Source: a bacterium ADurb.Bin243
GTDB taxonomy: Bacteria > Muiribacteriota > UBA9980
Direction: 5' to 3'
Length of the DNA stretch: 53,390 bases
Assembly (NCBI GenBank): GCA_002069765.1
Contig: MWBZ01000021.1
Span: forward strand, 1 to 53,390
In this document: piece by piece, positions 16,807 through 25,681 of the stretch
Layout: each line of letters begins with the position of its first letter
Numbering within the stretch: position 1 is the stretch's first letter
Notes under the pieces: model-generated
Database searches by the model: none
Told to the model about the DNA's origin: nothing
Seen by the model: the letters and a program-made list of their open reading frames with translations, nothing else
Position numbers and translations under genes: made by a program

Positions 16807-16834
16807 TTGACTAAGGAAAGATTTATGGTATAAT
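16807..16834 (+). promoter_or_regulatory. Sigma70 promoter for the C25 protease
   Basis: TTGACT (16807-16812), a 16-bp spacer and TATAAT (16829-16834) preceded by TGG. The transcript would carry a short leader with GGAGG at 16854-16858. Strong promoter, strong ribosome site and own terminator point to high expression. Confidence 0.8.
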
Positions 16835-16863
16835 TAATTTATCAAAAAAATATGGAGGTAGTA

Positions 16864-18858
16864 ATGAAGAAGTATTTAGTATTGGCGTTTATCTCGGTTA
16901 TGGTTTTCAGTCTTATCTCTCCGGCTTTCGCGGCGCCCGAATGGGTCGCTTTAACCAAAGGCGCGGCGTCTAAGACTCCTACGATGAAACTCGTTCCTAC
17001 AAGGGACAATAGCGTTAAAATAATTGAAATTACGGTCCCCGGTTTTTACAGCGAAACTAAAAGAGCCGGCGAAAACGACGCTACATTCGTAACTACTGAT
17101 TTATCATCCAGGCACATGCAGAAAGGTATGCCTGAAATACCTACCATGAAAAACTTCATAATGCTTAAAGAAGGCGAAGAAGTCAGCGCTAAAATAGTTG
17201 GCGAAGACTGGGCCGAAGTTAAAATGAAAAAAGCGGCGGCTCCTTCTAAAGGCCATCTCACAAGAAACGTCAATCCTGAAGAAGTAAATTTTGAATATTC
17301 CGATTTTTACAATACAAAAAACACCTTCCCCGGAATGGACAACAAAGTCGTCATGAGCGAACCTTTCGTTATGCGCGACGTCCGCGGTGTTGAACTCACC
17401 GTAAATCCTTTCCAGTATGATAACGCTAAGAAAACCATGCTGGTAGCTAAAAAGATGAGAGTAGAGCTTAAATTCAACTCGGGCCGTTCCGCGGCGGCTA
17501 AAAAAGCCGTTCCTTATGAATTCGCCGAAATTTATAAAACCGCGTTCATCAATTTCAATCCTACGGATGTTATCGAAAGAATCGAACTCGGCAACGTTTT
17601 AATAATCGCGGCCGATCAGTTCGCCGAAGAAACCGCTCCGCTGGTAGAATGGAAAGCCAAACAGGGTTTCGGCGTAAAATTCGCTAAAATGAGCGAAGTC
17701 GGAACCACGGCCGATAACGTGTACGCTTTCATTAAAAACGAATACGAAAAAACCGGAATCGCATACATAATACTTGTTGGCGACACCGAATCGATACCCA
17801 CTCTCCTCGGCGTTAAAGAACGCGCGGCTTCCGATCCCTGCTTTACCAAACTCGCCGGCAACGATCACGTTCCCGATGCTATAATTTCAAGATTATCGGC
17901 TAAAACTCCCGCCGAAGTTAAAAATCAGGTAGCTAAAATAATACACTATGAACAGTTCCCCGATACGGGCGACGCGGCTAAATGGTACCGTAAAGCCGTA
18001 GGCATCGCAAGCGCCGAAGGCCAGCCCACCGATTACGAACGCGCTAACTGGCTGCGCGACGCGCTTATGAAATACAACTTCGACGTGGTAGATCAGATAT
18101 ACGATCCCCGTGCTTCAAAAGCTAAACTCATCGAAGCTATAAACGAAGGCCGCTCGGTCATCAACTACATAGGCCACGGCTCGAAAACCGCATGGGTTAC
18201 CACTTATTTCGGCAACGCCGACGCCCTCGCCCTTAAAAACGACAGAAAACTCCCCGTCATATGGTCGGTTGCCTGCGTTAACGGCCAGTTCAACGGCGGC
18301 TCCGACTGCTTCTGCGAAGCGTGGATGAAAGCGGGTTCCGCTGAAGCTCCCGCCGGCGCGGCAGCGATATTCGGCTCTTCCACTAACGCCGAATGGGTTC
18401 CTCCCTGCGATATGCAGTCCGAAATCAACAACGTCCAGACCGCCGGCGAAAAACAGTCCTCTTTCGGCGCTCTCGCTCTCACGGGCGTATTAAAAGCCAT
18501 GCAGACATGGGGCACCGCTCCTAATTCGTCAGGCGTTATGCTTTTCGAACAGTATAACATATTCGGCGACTGCACGATGGTAGTCAGAACCGACGTTCCT
18601 AAAGCGGTAGAATTCAAAACCAAACGCAGCGGCGACAAAGTAGAAGTAGTCGTCAACGCTGGCGGCAAAGCCGTTAAATACGCACGCGTAGCAGTGGCTG
18701 CCGGCGAAGGCAAAGAAATGAAATCAGCCGTTACCGATGAAAACGGTAAAGCCGAAATGACTTTCGAAGCTTTAAAAGACGAAAAAGCGACCGCCGGCTC
18801 GATCACCATCACCGGTATGAATCTCGTTCCCGTTGTAGATTCAACTATCGCTCTCTAA
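16864..18858 (+). CDS. Secreted gingipain-like cysteine protease (peptidase C25)
   Basis: The protein has 664 residues from the ATG at 16864; an ATG at 16852 is also in frame, but GGAGG lies between the two, so the second is used. A classic signal peptide ends at AFA-APE. A propeptide-like domain (about 30-230) is followed by the C25 catalytic domain with NYIGHGSKTAW (H438) and WSVACVNGQF (C471), the same His and Cys contexts as gingipain R and K. The C-terminus is an Ig/CNA-like domain (about 575-664) with VTDENGKAEMTF. No typical type IX sorting domain is evident. The codon choice (GCT, GAA, AAA, CTC) suggests high expression. Cleavage specificity cannot be read from sequence. Confidence 0.93.
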   Translation: MKKYLVLAFISVMVFSLISPAFAAPEWVALTKGAASKTPTMKLVPTRDNSVKIIEITVPGFYSETKRAGENDATFVTTDLSSRHMQKGMPEIPTMKNFIMLKEGEEVSAKIVGEDWAEVKMKKAAAPSKGHLTRNVNPEEVNFEYSDFYNTKNTFPGMDNKVVMSEPFVMRDVRGVELTVNPFQYDNAKKTMLVAKKMRVELKFNSGRSAAAKKAVPYEFAEIYKTAFINFNPTDVIERIELGNVLIIAADQFAEETAPLVEWKAKQGFGVKFAKMSEVGTTADNVYAFIKNEYEKTGIAYIILVGDTESIPTLLGVKERAASDPCFTKLAGNDHVPDAIISRLSAKTPAEVKNQVAKIIHYEQFPDTGDAAKWYRKAVGIASAEGQPTDYERANWLRDALMKYNFDVVDQIYDPRASKAKLIEAINEGRSVINYIGHGSKTAWVTTYFGNADALALKNDRKLPVIWSVACVNGQFNGGSDCFCEAWMKAGSAEAPAGAAAIFGSSTNAEWVPPCDMQSEINNVQTAGEKQSSFGALALTGVLKAMQTWGTAPNSSGVMLFEQYNIFGDCTMVVRTDVPKAVEFKTKRSGDKVEVVVNAGGKAVKYARVAVAAGEGKEMKSAVTDENGKAEMTFEALKDEKATAGSITITGMNLVPVVDSTIAL

Positions 18859-18903
18859 TTTTAAGCGTTAAATAAAAAATAAATCAACATAAAATAAAAA
18901 TTC

Positions 18904-18932
18904 AAGGGCCGCTTTAAAGGCGGCCCTTTTTA
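18904..18932 (+). terminator. Intrinsic terminator of the C25 protease gene
   Basis: A 9-bp GC-rich stem (18904-18912 with 18920-18928) with a 7-nt loop is followed by T6. Confidence 0.9.
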
Positions 18933-18969
18933 TATTCTCAGGAATTAAATCGGCTCCGTTATAAATATA

Positions 18970-18998
18970 TTGACAAACTTAAAAACTTTTGATAATAT
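18970..18998 (+). promoter_or_regulatory. Sigma70 promoter for dapA
   Basis: TTGACA (18970-18975), a 17-bp spacer and TAATAT (18993-18998). The leader before the ATG at 19123 is about 118 nt, long enough for regulation, but I see no recognisable riboswitch in it. Confidence 0.75.
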
Positions 18999-19122
18999 CT
19001 TTTATAATCAGTTAATTTTATATTCAATAAATCGTCAAACGTCGATAATTGCGTTATTTTAAAACGCGGTTGCCGGTGCATTGATTTTACGCATTTATTT
19101 AAAGTGAAGCGAGGATAAAAAA

Positions 19123-20022
19123 ATGTTCAAAGGCGTCTACACCGCTTTGATAACTCCGTTCAACGGAAAGAAAATAGATTGCGCTGCTTTCGAAGAACTA
19201 ATAAAATATCAAATCCAGGGAGGCGCCGACGGCGTTGTCATAAACGGCACGACTGGCGAATCGCCTAATATCAAAGAGCGCGAAGTCGAAGAGATGTTCG
19301 AAATCGCGTCCGGAGTTAGAAAAGATTTGAAATCCGGCCTTAAAATAGTTATCGGCACCGGCGCAAATTCCACCGACGAGGCGTCAAAAAAATCGTCACA
19401 TGCGGCAAAGCTCGGTCCCGACGGCCTGCTTGTGGTGACGCCTTATTACAATAAACCCACTCAGAAAGGCCTTTATGAGCATTATAAAACGGCGGCCGCC
19501 CACGCTGAAGGCTGCGGCGTAATACTTTATAACGTGCCGGGCCGCACCGGATGCAACATGCTGCCGGAAACAGTAGAAAAGCTCTCTCATATAGAAAATA
19601 TTATGGCCGTGAAAGAGGCTTCGGCTAATCTGACTCAGATATCCGAAATTTATATAACAGCCTGCGCGCCGTCAAAAAAAGGCTTCACGCTGCTTTCCGG
19701 CGACGACGGGCTCACGCTTCCCATACTTTCCGTCGGCGGCGCCGGCGTAATATCGGTGACTTCCAATATCGTTCCGGGCCTGGTAAAAAAATGCGTGAAC
19801 GACTATATGGCGGGAGATACGGTTAGCGCCAGGGAAACGCACGACAGGCTCTTCGAATTAAACTCGATTTTATTCGTCGAGTCGAACCCGATTCCCGTAA
19901 AGACCGCGGCCGCGCTTATGGGGCTATGCAGGGAAGAATTCAGGCTGCCTCTCTGCGAAATGGCCGATCAAAACAGGCGCAAATTGGCCGAATGCTTGAA
20001 AAAATATAAACTCGTTAAATAA
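19123..20022 (+). CDS. dapA: 4-hydroxy-tetrahydrodipicolinate synthase
   Basis: This 299-residue TIM-barrel enzyme has NGTTGES (T43, T44), the LYNVPGRT motif (Y136) and the Schiff-base lysine K164 in AVKEAS, all diagnostic for DapA within the NAL superfamily. It condenses pyruvate with aspartate semialdehyde in the lysine/diaminopimelate pathway, feeding peptidoglycan. GCGAGGAT precedes the ATG. It is followed at 39 bp by the c-di-AMP cyclase gene, so wall-precursor synthesis and the wall-linked c-di-AMP signal may be co-transcribed. Other lysine pathway genes are not in the window. Confidence 0.96.
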   Translation: MFKGVYTALITPFNGKKIDCAAFEELIKYQIQGGADGVVINGTTGESPNIKEREVEEMFEIASGVRKDLKSGLKIVIGTGANSTDEASKKSSHAAKLGPDGLLVVTPYYNKPTQKGLYEHYKTAAAHAEGCGVILYNVPGRTGCNMLPETVEKLSHIENIMAVKEASANLTQISEIYITACAPSKKGFTLLSGDDGLTLPILSVGGAGVISVTSNIVPGLVKKCVNDYMAGDTVSARETHDRLFELNSILFVESNPIPVKTAAALMGLCREEFRLPLCEMADQNRRKLAECLKKYKLVK

Positions 20023-20060
20023 ACAGCGGCTTCCGGCCGCCTGATGAAACGGTAGCGTAA

Positions 20061-20858
20061 ATGTTAATCTATCTTTTAAGCGACATAAGAATATTCGATA
20101 TAATTGATATTCTAATAGTGAGCTTTATAATATACGAATTTATTCTGCTCATTAAAGGCACCAGGGCCATGCAAATATTGCTCGGCCTTGTGTTCGTGCT
20201 GCTGCCGCTCATAATTTCCCCGTGGATACAGCTCAACACCATTATATGGATGCTCGAAAGAATACTGCCGATAGGCTTTATCGCGATACTGATCCTTTTC
20301 CAGCCGGAGTTCAGAAAAACGCTTGAAAAACTCGGCCGCAGAGGTTTTTTTAGCGGTCAGGTCTATCTGAAAGACGAAGAGCTCGAAAAAGTGATCGGCG
20401 AAATACAGAAAGCCGCTCTCACGCTTTCAAAAGATAAAATAGGGGCGATAATGGTTATAGCGAGAGAAACGGCGCTGGAAGACTATCTTGAATCGGGAAC
20501 GCTCATAAAAGGCATTGTTTCCGCCGAGCTGCTCCAGAATATTTTTTACCCCAAATCGCCCCTCCACGACGGGGCCGTGATAATATCGAACGGCTTCATA
20601 GACGCCGCGGGATGCATATTGCCGCTTACCGACAATCCCAAGCTCCAGCAGGAGCTTGGAACGCGCCACCGCGCGGCGATAGGCATTACGGAAACTTCGG
20701 ACGCCGTGTCGGTGATAGTTTCGGAAGAAACCGGAATAATATCTATCGCGGCCAACGGCATAATCAACAGAAAGCTCGACGGCGAAGAGTTGAGCCGCAA
20801 TTTAAGAAGGATGTTGAGCCCGCTCCAGAATAAGCACCTTTTCAAGGCAAGAATATAG
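20061..20858 (+). CDS. cdaA: Diadenylate cyclase CdaA (c-di-AMP synthase)
   Basis: This 265-residue protein has three N-terminal membrane helices (about 10-80), then the DAC domain with D170-G-A172 in LHDGAVI, G-T-R-H-R204 and SEETG. This is the CdaA/DacA architecture, which makes c-di-AMP from two ATP at the membrane. It is followed 16 bp later by a YbbR-domain protein, the known partner and regulator CdaR, as in Firmicutes. No glmM follows here, unlike the typical cdaA-cdaR-glmM order. The Shine-Dalgarno site is weak. Confidence 0.97.
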   Translation: MLIYLLSDIRIFDIIDILIVSFIIYEFILLIKGTRAMQILLGLVFVLLPLIISPWIQLNTIIWMLERILPIGFIAILILFQPEFRKTLEKLGRRGFFSGQVYLKDEELEKVIGEIQKAALTLSKDKIGAIMVIARETALEDYLESGTLIKGIVSAELLQNIFYPKSPLHDGAVIISNGFIDAAGCILPLTDNPKLQQELGTRHRAAIGITETSDAVSVIVSEETGIISIAANGIINRKLDGEELSRNLRRMLSPLQNKHLFKARI

Positions 20859-20874
20859 GCGGGCGCGTGTAATT

Positions 20875-22086
20875 ATGAAATACTTCGTATTCGAAAATTT
20901 TTCGCTGAGGATATTATCCGTCATCGTAGCGGTGATCGGGTGGTTTTACGTCAATATTATCGTCAATCCAGTCGTAGAAAGGCAGTTCGAGGTAGACCTC
21001 GCGCTCACCGATAAAAGAAGCGACTGCGTTTATAAAAACGTCATGCCCAAGGTCAGCATATTTATCAAGGGCGGCCGGCGTGAGATAATCGAAAACTACT
21101 ATCCGATCAAATCCAAGCTCGTAGCTTCCGCTAACGTTTCAAAGGCCATATCCGATTCGGCGAATAAGATTCCCGTAAACATCGTGCTGCCGCGCGGCCT
21201 GGAGCTCGTCAAGACCGAGCCGCGGGAAGTGGAAATTACGCCGGTGCTTATCGACGAGCATACGGCCGAAGTGAACGTGATACTGCAGGGAACCGTCAAG
21301 CAGGGGTATTACATAAAAAATTGCGAGGTCAACCCCAGGACCGCTAAAATAAGAGGCCCTCAAAAGCTTACCGGCGGAATAAAACAGATACTTCTTCCAG
21401 TGAACGTGGCTAATCTCGAAACCGGCCTTCTGCTCAAACAGCAGCCGCTAACTATCGTAGAACTCGCCGCCACCGGAGAAAACGCCGACGTCACGATCTC
21501 GCCGAAAGACGCCGAAATAAACGTAGATATACAGCCGCTGCCTTCAAAACAGGTCAATATAGTGGCCCAGATCTCGGGTAAAGTCGCCCAGGGATATAAA
21601 ATATCGACCATACTTTGCGAGCCGCAGACGATACTTATCAAAGGCCCGGCAAAAACGATCGACAGGGTGAGCGAAATACTCACCGAACAGGTAGACGTTT
21701 CAGACATCAAATCAGGTCTGGTGCAAAACGTCAATCTGCACGTGCCGGCGGACGCCGGATATGTCGTCGAAAATAAGCCGGTGTCAATTACCATTACGCT
21801 TCAGCAGATTTATAAAAATCAAAAATTCCAGAAAGTGCGCATAAATCCTCCCGCGATGAAGCCGGGTTATGAAGTGGAACTCGAGAAGGAATTTCTGGAT
21901 ATAATTGTAAACGCTCCGCTGAACAAACTCGGCGAACTCGACAGCTCGTCAATAAGCCTCGATTCCAAATTGCCGGCGGGCGATCTCGATACCGGAAGCG
22001 TTCTTCTGGACCTTTCCATAAGCGGCGCGACCGTGCCGGTGGAAATAAAGCCTTCGCAGGTAAAAGGTTATATAAAAATAAAGTAA
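20875..22086 (+). CDS. cdaR: YbbR-domain protein, CdaA regulator
   Basis: This is a 403-residue protein with one N-terminal membrane helix (about 10-30, LRILSVIVAVIGWFYVNIIVNPV) and four extracytoplasmic YbbR repeats. Repeat signatures are visible as VILQGTVKQGYYI..C.VNPRTAKIRGP and AQISGKVAQGYKI..ILCEPQTILIKGP, plus degenerate first and last repeats. CdaR binds CdaA and tunes c-di-AMP synthesis in response to the envelope. Its position right behind the cyclase gene supports that role. Confidence 0.93.
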   Translation: MKYFVFENFSLRILSVIVAVIGWFYVNIIVNPVVERQFEVDLALTDKRSDCVYKNVMPKVSIFIKGGRREIIENYYPIKSKLVASANVSKAISDSANKIPVNIVLPRGLELVKTEPREVEITPVLIDEHTAEVNVILQGTVKQGYYIKNCEVNPRTAKIRGPQKLTGGIKQILLPVNVANLETGLLLKQQPLTIVELAATGENADVTISPKDAEINVDIQPLPSKQVNIVAQISGKVAQGYKISTILCEPQTILIKGPAKTIDRVSEILTEQVDVSDIKSGLVQNVNLHVPADAGYVVENKPVSITITLQQIYKNQKFQKVRINPPAMKPGYEVELEKEFLDIIVNAPLNKLGELDSSSISLDSKLPAGDLDTGSVLLDLSISGATVPVEIKPSQVKGYIKIK

Positions 22087-22104
22087 ATTTGATAAGGAGT
22101 CCAA

Positions 22105-23826
22105 ATGGCCGATTTTACACTCGACGACCTGATCAGTAAAAATAAATTAACGCAAAAAAACGCCATTGAATATTTTTCAAACAATATAGGCGAAGAGCAG
22201 CTCGCTTCGCTAAACAAAATGTTCGAATCCAACCCTAAATCGGAGGCGGGCTTCATTTACGCGGTGGTCCTCGGCCGTAACGCCAATAAAGAAGCTATCG
22301 ATAAAATGATATTATACCTGCAGAATAAAAATTATTCCATACAGAAGCAGGCCGAATTATCGCTTATTTATATAGGCAAAAACGCCGTGGAACCGCTTAT
22401 CAAAGCTACTGCCATCGACGACAGCGTCCTTTTGATGAATATAGCTAAAATAATACGCAACATGAAGGACACCAACGTGGCGTTTATGCTCAAGATGCTC
22501 GAAAGCGGGACTCCGCCAATGAAGCTTATCGCCACTCATGTGCTCGGAAAAATAAAAAACGACGACAAAGTAATGATCTCGCTGATAAAAGCCCTGGCAA
22601 ACGAAGACGGCGAGCTGGACAAGCTTATAATTGAATCTCTGGTCGAAAACGGCGAAAAGGTTATCCCGCTCGTGCAGAAGGTGTTTAAAAACTGTAACGA
22701 CCGCATTACGGCCATTCTCATGGAAGTTTTATTCCGCCTGGGAGCGCCCGCTTATAAGCTGCTTACGGAATGTCTCGATTCGCCCACGCTTTCGCTTAGA
22801 AGGCATGCGCCATACGCGCTGAGGTTCGCTTCCGACGAGGCTACCATAAAAAAAATCATAGACTCGCTCAACGATTCGGATTATTACGTGTGCGAAAGCG
22901 CCTGCAAATTTTTGATTCACAATCTTAAGCATGCGAGCTATATAATCATCAAAAAGCTGAGCGAATTTACCATATCGTCCATGCAGAAAGGCACGGAGCC
23001 GCAGCTTTCGGAAAACCAGATACACTGGCTTATAAAAGCGCTATGCTCCGATTTCGACTCTTACAGCGAGCATATATTGATTTATATGAAAAATCCCGAA
23101 GAGGTCAAGCAGGGCCAGGTGGCTATCACCAACAGCCTTAAGCTTTCGCTGGCTTCGGCGGCGTCCGAATATATGAATCCCGTAATAATGTCGAGGCTTT
23201 TAAAATGGCTCGCGGACGAAAATTTTTTCGTGCGCGAAAACTCCATAAACCTCATGATCACATACGGCCATAATTTCGTGGCGGAATTGGTTACCGCGCT
23301 TGGAGACCCTAAAGAAGAAGTCCGCGCGGGGATAATAACGGTGCTTCAAAACATAAAGGACGCCGCGTTCGGCTTCCTTCTCGAAAACCTTAAAATGGGA
23401 AACAATGAAATGCGCTATAACTGCGCTTATGCGCTCGGCTTCATGGGCGATAAAAGCGCTATTCCCCAGCTTAAAGCGTCGCTTTCCGACGGTAACGACT
23501 GGGTGCGCGAATACGCCATCATTTCGCTCGGCAAGCTCGGCGAGGCCGAAGCGCTGGTTGGAATGCTCGCCAGGGCCGACGAAAAGACCAAATCGATAAT
23601 TTCAAGGGCGCTCGGCTATTGCGGAGCCGAAGCTTTCGGCATACTCTATGACGCGCTTATGGGAGCCCCCATCGACAGGCGCGAGCCCATAGCTAAAGCG
23701 ATGATGGAAATGGGGCCGGCCATAAAGGACCAGCTGCAGAAAGTCCTTGAAACCGAAGAAAACGAAAACGTAAGGTTCTGGCTCATAAAAGTGAGCCGCG
23801 CCTTCAACAAGAAACCGGAACTTTAA
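22105..23826 (+). CDS. HEAT-repeat protein
   Basis: The 573-residue protein is soluble and built of repeated about 30-residue helical pairs. Clear HEAT/PBS-lyase-like units include LSLRRHAPYALRFA, FFVRENSINLMITYG, EEVRAGIITVLQNIKD, NEMRYNCAYALGFMGDKSAIPQLKASLSD, NDWVREYAIISLGKLGEAEALVGML and ENVRFWLIKVSRA. HEAT solenoids are binding scaffolds; the partner is unknown. AAGGAG precedes the ATG. It sits 18 bp after cdaR and is likely its operon partner, so a link to c-di-AMP or envelope signalling is possible but unproven. Confidence 0.9.
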   Translation: MADFTLDDLISKNKLTQKNAIEYFSNNIGEEQLASLNKMFESNPKSEAGFIYAVVLGRNANKEAIDKMILYLQNKNYSIQKQAELSLIYIGKNAVEPLIKATAIDDSVLLMNIAKIIRNMKDTNVAFMLKMLESGTPPMKLIATHVLGKIKNDDKVMISLIKALANEDGELDKLIIESLVENGEKVIPLVQKVFKNCNDRITAILMEVLFRLGAPAYKLLTECLDSPTLSLRRHAPYALRFASDEATIKKIIDSLNDSDYYVCESACKFLIHNLKHASYIIIKKLSEFTISSMQKGTEPQLSENQIHWLIKALCSDFDSYSEHILIYMKNPEEVKQGQVAITNSLKLSLASAASEYMNPVIMSRLLKWLADENFFVRENSINLMITYGHNFVAELVTALGDPKEEVRAGIITVLQNIKDAAFGFLLENLKMGNNEMRYNCAYALGFMGDKSAIPQLKASLSDGNDWVREYAIISLGKLGEAEALVGMLARADEKTKSIISRALGYCGAEAFGILYDALMGAPIDRREPIAKAMMEMGPAIKDQLQKVLETEENENVRFWLIKVSRAFNKKPEL

Positions 23827-23906
23827 AATATTTAATTAACAGCTGTTTTAAAATTATACGCTTTCGCGGGCGGATAAGGGCTGCGGCCGATGCGAAAGCA
23901 AAGATC

Positions 23907-25172
23907 ATGGAGCGGGATTTGAATTCGACAGACAGGCGCATATACGATTGCTTTTTGATAGCGGCGGGCGGATTGTCGCTGGGCCCGAAAATCGGCTGGC
24001 AATTGATGAACGAATATTTTTCATGCGCGTCCGATATCGTGTCGGGCAATTTTAAAAAAGCGCCGGACGAAGATTGCGACACGGAAGCGCTCGAAAGTTT
24101 TATAACGAAGTCGCGCGGGGCGGCCGCAGACTCGCGCCGGCGCGAAGCGGCCGAAAAGGCCATCGAAAGATATATCGAGTTCGGTGAAAAATTATCTCGC
24201 GAATACGGACAGCAGGTCAGGGCACAGGTCCTTACTATTTTCGACGAAGGCTATCCGGAAGCTCTCAGGCACATAAGCAACGCGCCTATAGTTTTATTTA
24301 TGGCAGGGGCGAAGTTCGACGCTAAAAGCGAAAATTTCGCGGTCGTCGGAACGCGCGAGCCTTCAAATTACTCTCTCGCGCTTTGCGAAAAAATTACCGA
24401 AGGCATAGCCGGCGCCGGTTATGTAATCGCTTCGGGCATGGCCATGGGCATAGACGCTTGCGCCCACGCCGCGGCCATCAAAAGCGGGGGCGTCACGTAC
24501 GCCGTCGTCGCCACCGGCCTGGATATCGTATATCCGGCCGCCAACCGCAAGCTTTACGGCGATATCCTTCTTTCTGGAGCTGTATTGTCGGAGCAGCTGC
24601 CGGGCGAGGGCGCTAAAAATTATTCGTTCGTAGCGCGCAACCGTATAATAACAGGCATTTCAAAGGCGACGCTCGTTTGCGGCGCCGGTTTTCAGTCCGG
24701 GGCGCTTATAAGCGCCAAATGCGCGTTCGAGCAGTCGCGCGAAGTCTTTGCGATAACCGGAGACGATTTCAGGCCCGATTTAAAGGGCTGCCATGAATTA
24801 ATTAGAAAAAACTATGCAAAGCTTGCGCTGAATAGCGCCGATATATTAAATGACATATGCCCTGAAAAAATTAAAAAATCGCGGCTCGACCAAAGCGAAA
24901 CCAGGGCATTTAAAAAAGATAAAAAGGCCGACGCCACTGCCCCGCTTGAATTTGACGGCTCGCGGGCAGGCGCTTTAAGCGAAGACGAAAAAAAGGTTTT
25001 CGATTCGATCGAGCGGTTGTGCGTTAAAAATTCGGAGCCGCCCGCGCTCGAACTCATCGCCGAAAACTCTGAAGGCCTGGGAGCCGGCAGGGTGCTCGCG
25101 GCGATAAGCGGCCTTGAGTTAAAAGGCTTGATTATCGAACATGACGGAAAGAGGTATCGTATAAACAAATGA
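23907..25172 (+). CDS. dprA: DNA-processing protein DprA (Smf)
   Basis: This 421-residue protein shows the DprA Rossmann core: AVVGTREPSNYS, VIASGMAMGIDACAHAAAI, VVATGLDIVYPAANRKLY, FVARNRIITGISKATLVCGAG and SGALISAK. A helical N-terminal extension and a C-terminal winged-helix-like domain (about 350-421) flank it. DprA loads RecA on incoming single-stranded DNA during transformation. The ATG at 23907 has no good ribosome site. A TTG at 23919 with GGAG 8 bp upstream is an alternative start. Its 3' end overlaps smg by 4 bp (ATGA). Position before topA matches smf-topA in Bacillus and dprA-smg in E. coli. Confidence 0.94.
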   Translation: MERDLNSTDRRIYDCFLIAAGGLSLGPKIGWQLMNEYFSCASDIVSGNFKKAPDEDCDTEALESFITKSRGAAADSRRREAAEKAIERYIEFGEKLSREYGQQVRAQVLTIFDEGYPEALRHISNAPIVLFMAGAKFDAKSENFAVVGTREPSNYSLALCEKITEGIAGAGYVIASGMAMGIDACAHAAAIKSGGVTYAVVATGLDIVYPAANRKLYGDILLSGAVLSEQLPGEGAKNYSFVARNRIITGISKATLVCGAGFQSGALISAKCAFEQSREVFAITGDDFRPDLKGCHELIRKNYAKLALNSADILNDICPEKIKKSRLDQSETRAFKKDKKADATAPLEFDGSRAGALSEDEKKVFDSIERLCVKNSEPPALELIAENSEGLGAGRVLAAISGLELKGLIIEHDGKRYRINK

Positions 25173-25633
25173 ACAAGCTAGTGCAGATATTTTTAAAATT
25201 TTTAAAGCTCATGAAAGAAAACGGCAGCGACTTTAAAAAATCCAGGACCGAGCTTATAAAGGAAGGCTTTTTGCTCAGCGAAATCGACGCCGCGCTGGAA
25301 TGGTATTTCGGCGAGTCGCACGTTTTAAGCCAGCCGGCTTCCGGCGCGAAGCCGATTAAAGAGCCGTCCGATAAAAGCTTCCGTTTTTTTACGATGGCCG
25401 AAGAACGGCTTCTGTCGTTCGAAGCGCGGGGCTATCTTACCGAGCTGCTGGCCGGCAAAGCCATTTCGCACGAGGAAATCGAGTCGGTGCTGGAAACGCT
25501 TTCGGCTTACCTTGTCGAAGACGCTTCTATAGAAGAAATCAATAACATAATGATCGGATTCCGCACGGTGGACATTTCCGCCAGGGAAGGCGCGGAAGAC
25601 GCCATAGAATTCAAAGTGCGTTATATCCAGTAA
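25169..25633 (+). CDS. smg: Smg/DUF494-family protein
   Basis: This 154-residue protein has the central block FRFFTMAEERLLSFEARGYLTELL followed by an acidic helical half, the layout of the DUF494 (Smg) family. E. coli smg sits directly after dprA, as here, overlapping by the ATGA junction. The N-terminal half (GSDFKKSRTELIKEGF) also matches the family pattern. Function is unknown; a regulatory role has been suggested from neighbourhood only. The next gene is topA, whose zinc-finger paralogue yrdD follows smg in E. coli, so this order is conserved over a great distance. Confidence 0.82.
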   Translation: MNKLVQIFLKFLKLMKENGSDFKKSRTELIKEGFLLSEIDAALEWYFGESHVLSQPASGAKPIKEPSDKSFRFFTMAEERLLSFEARGYLTELLAGKAISHEEIESVLETLSAYLVEDASIEEINNIMIGFRTVDISAREGAEDAIEFKVRYIQ

Positions 25634-25681
25634 TATTTACGGACCGGCATAAAAATAAGAATAAATAATTTGGGGGCAATA

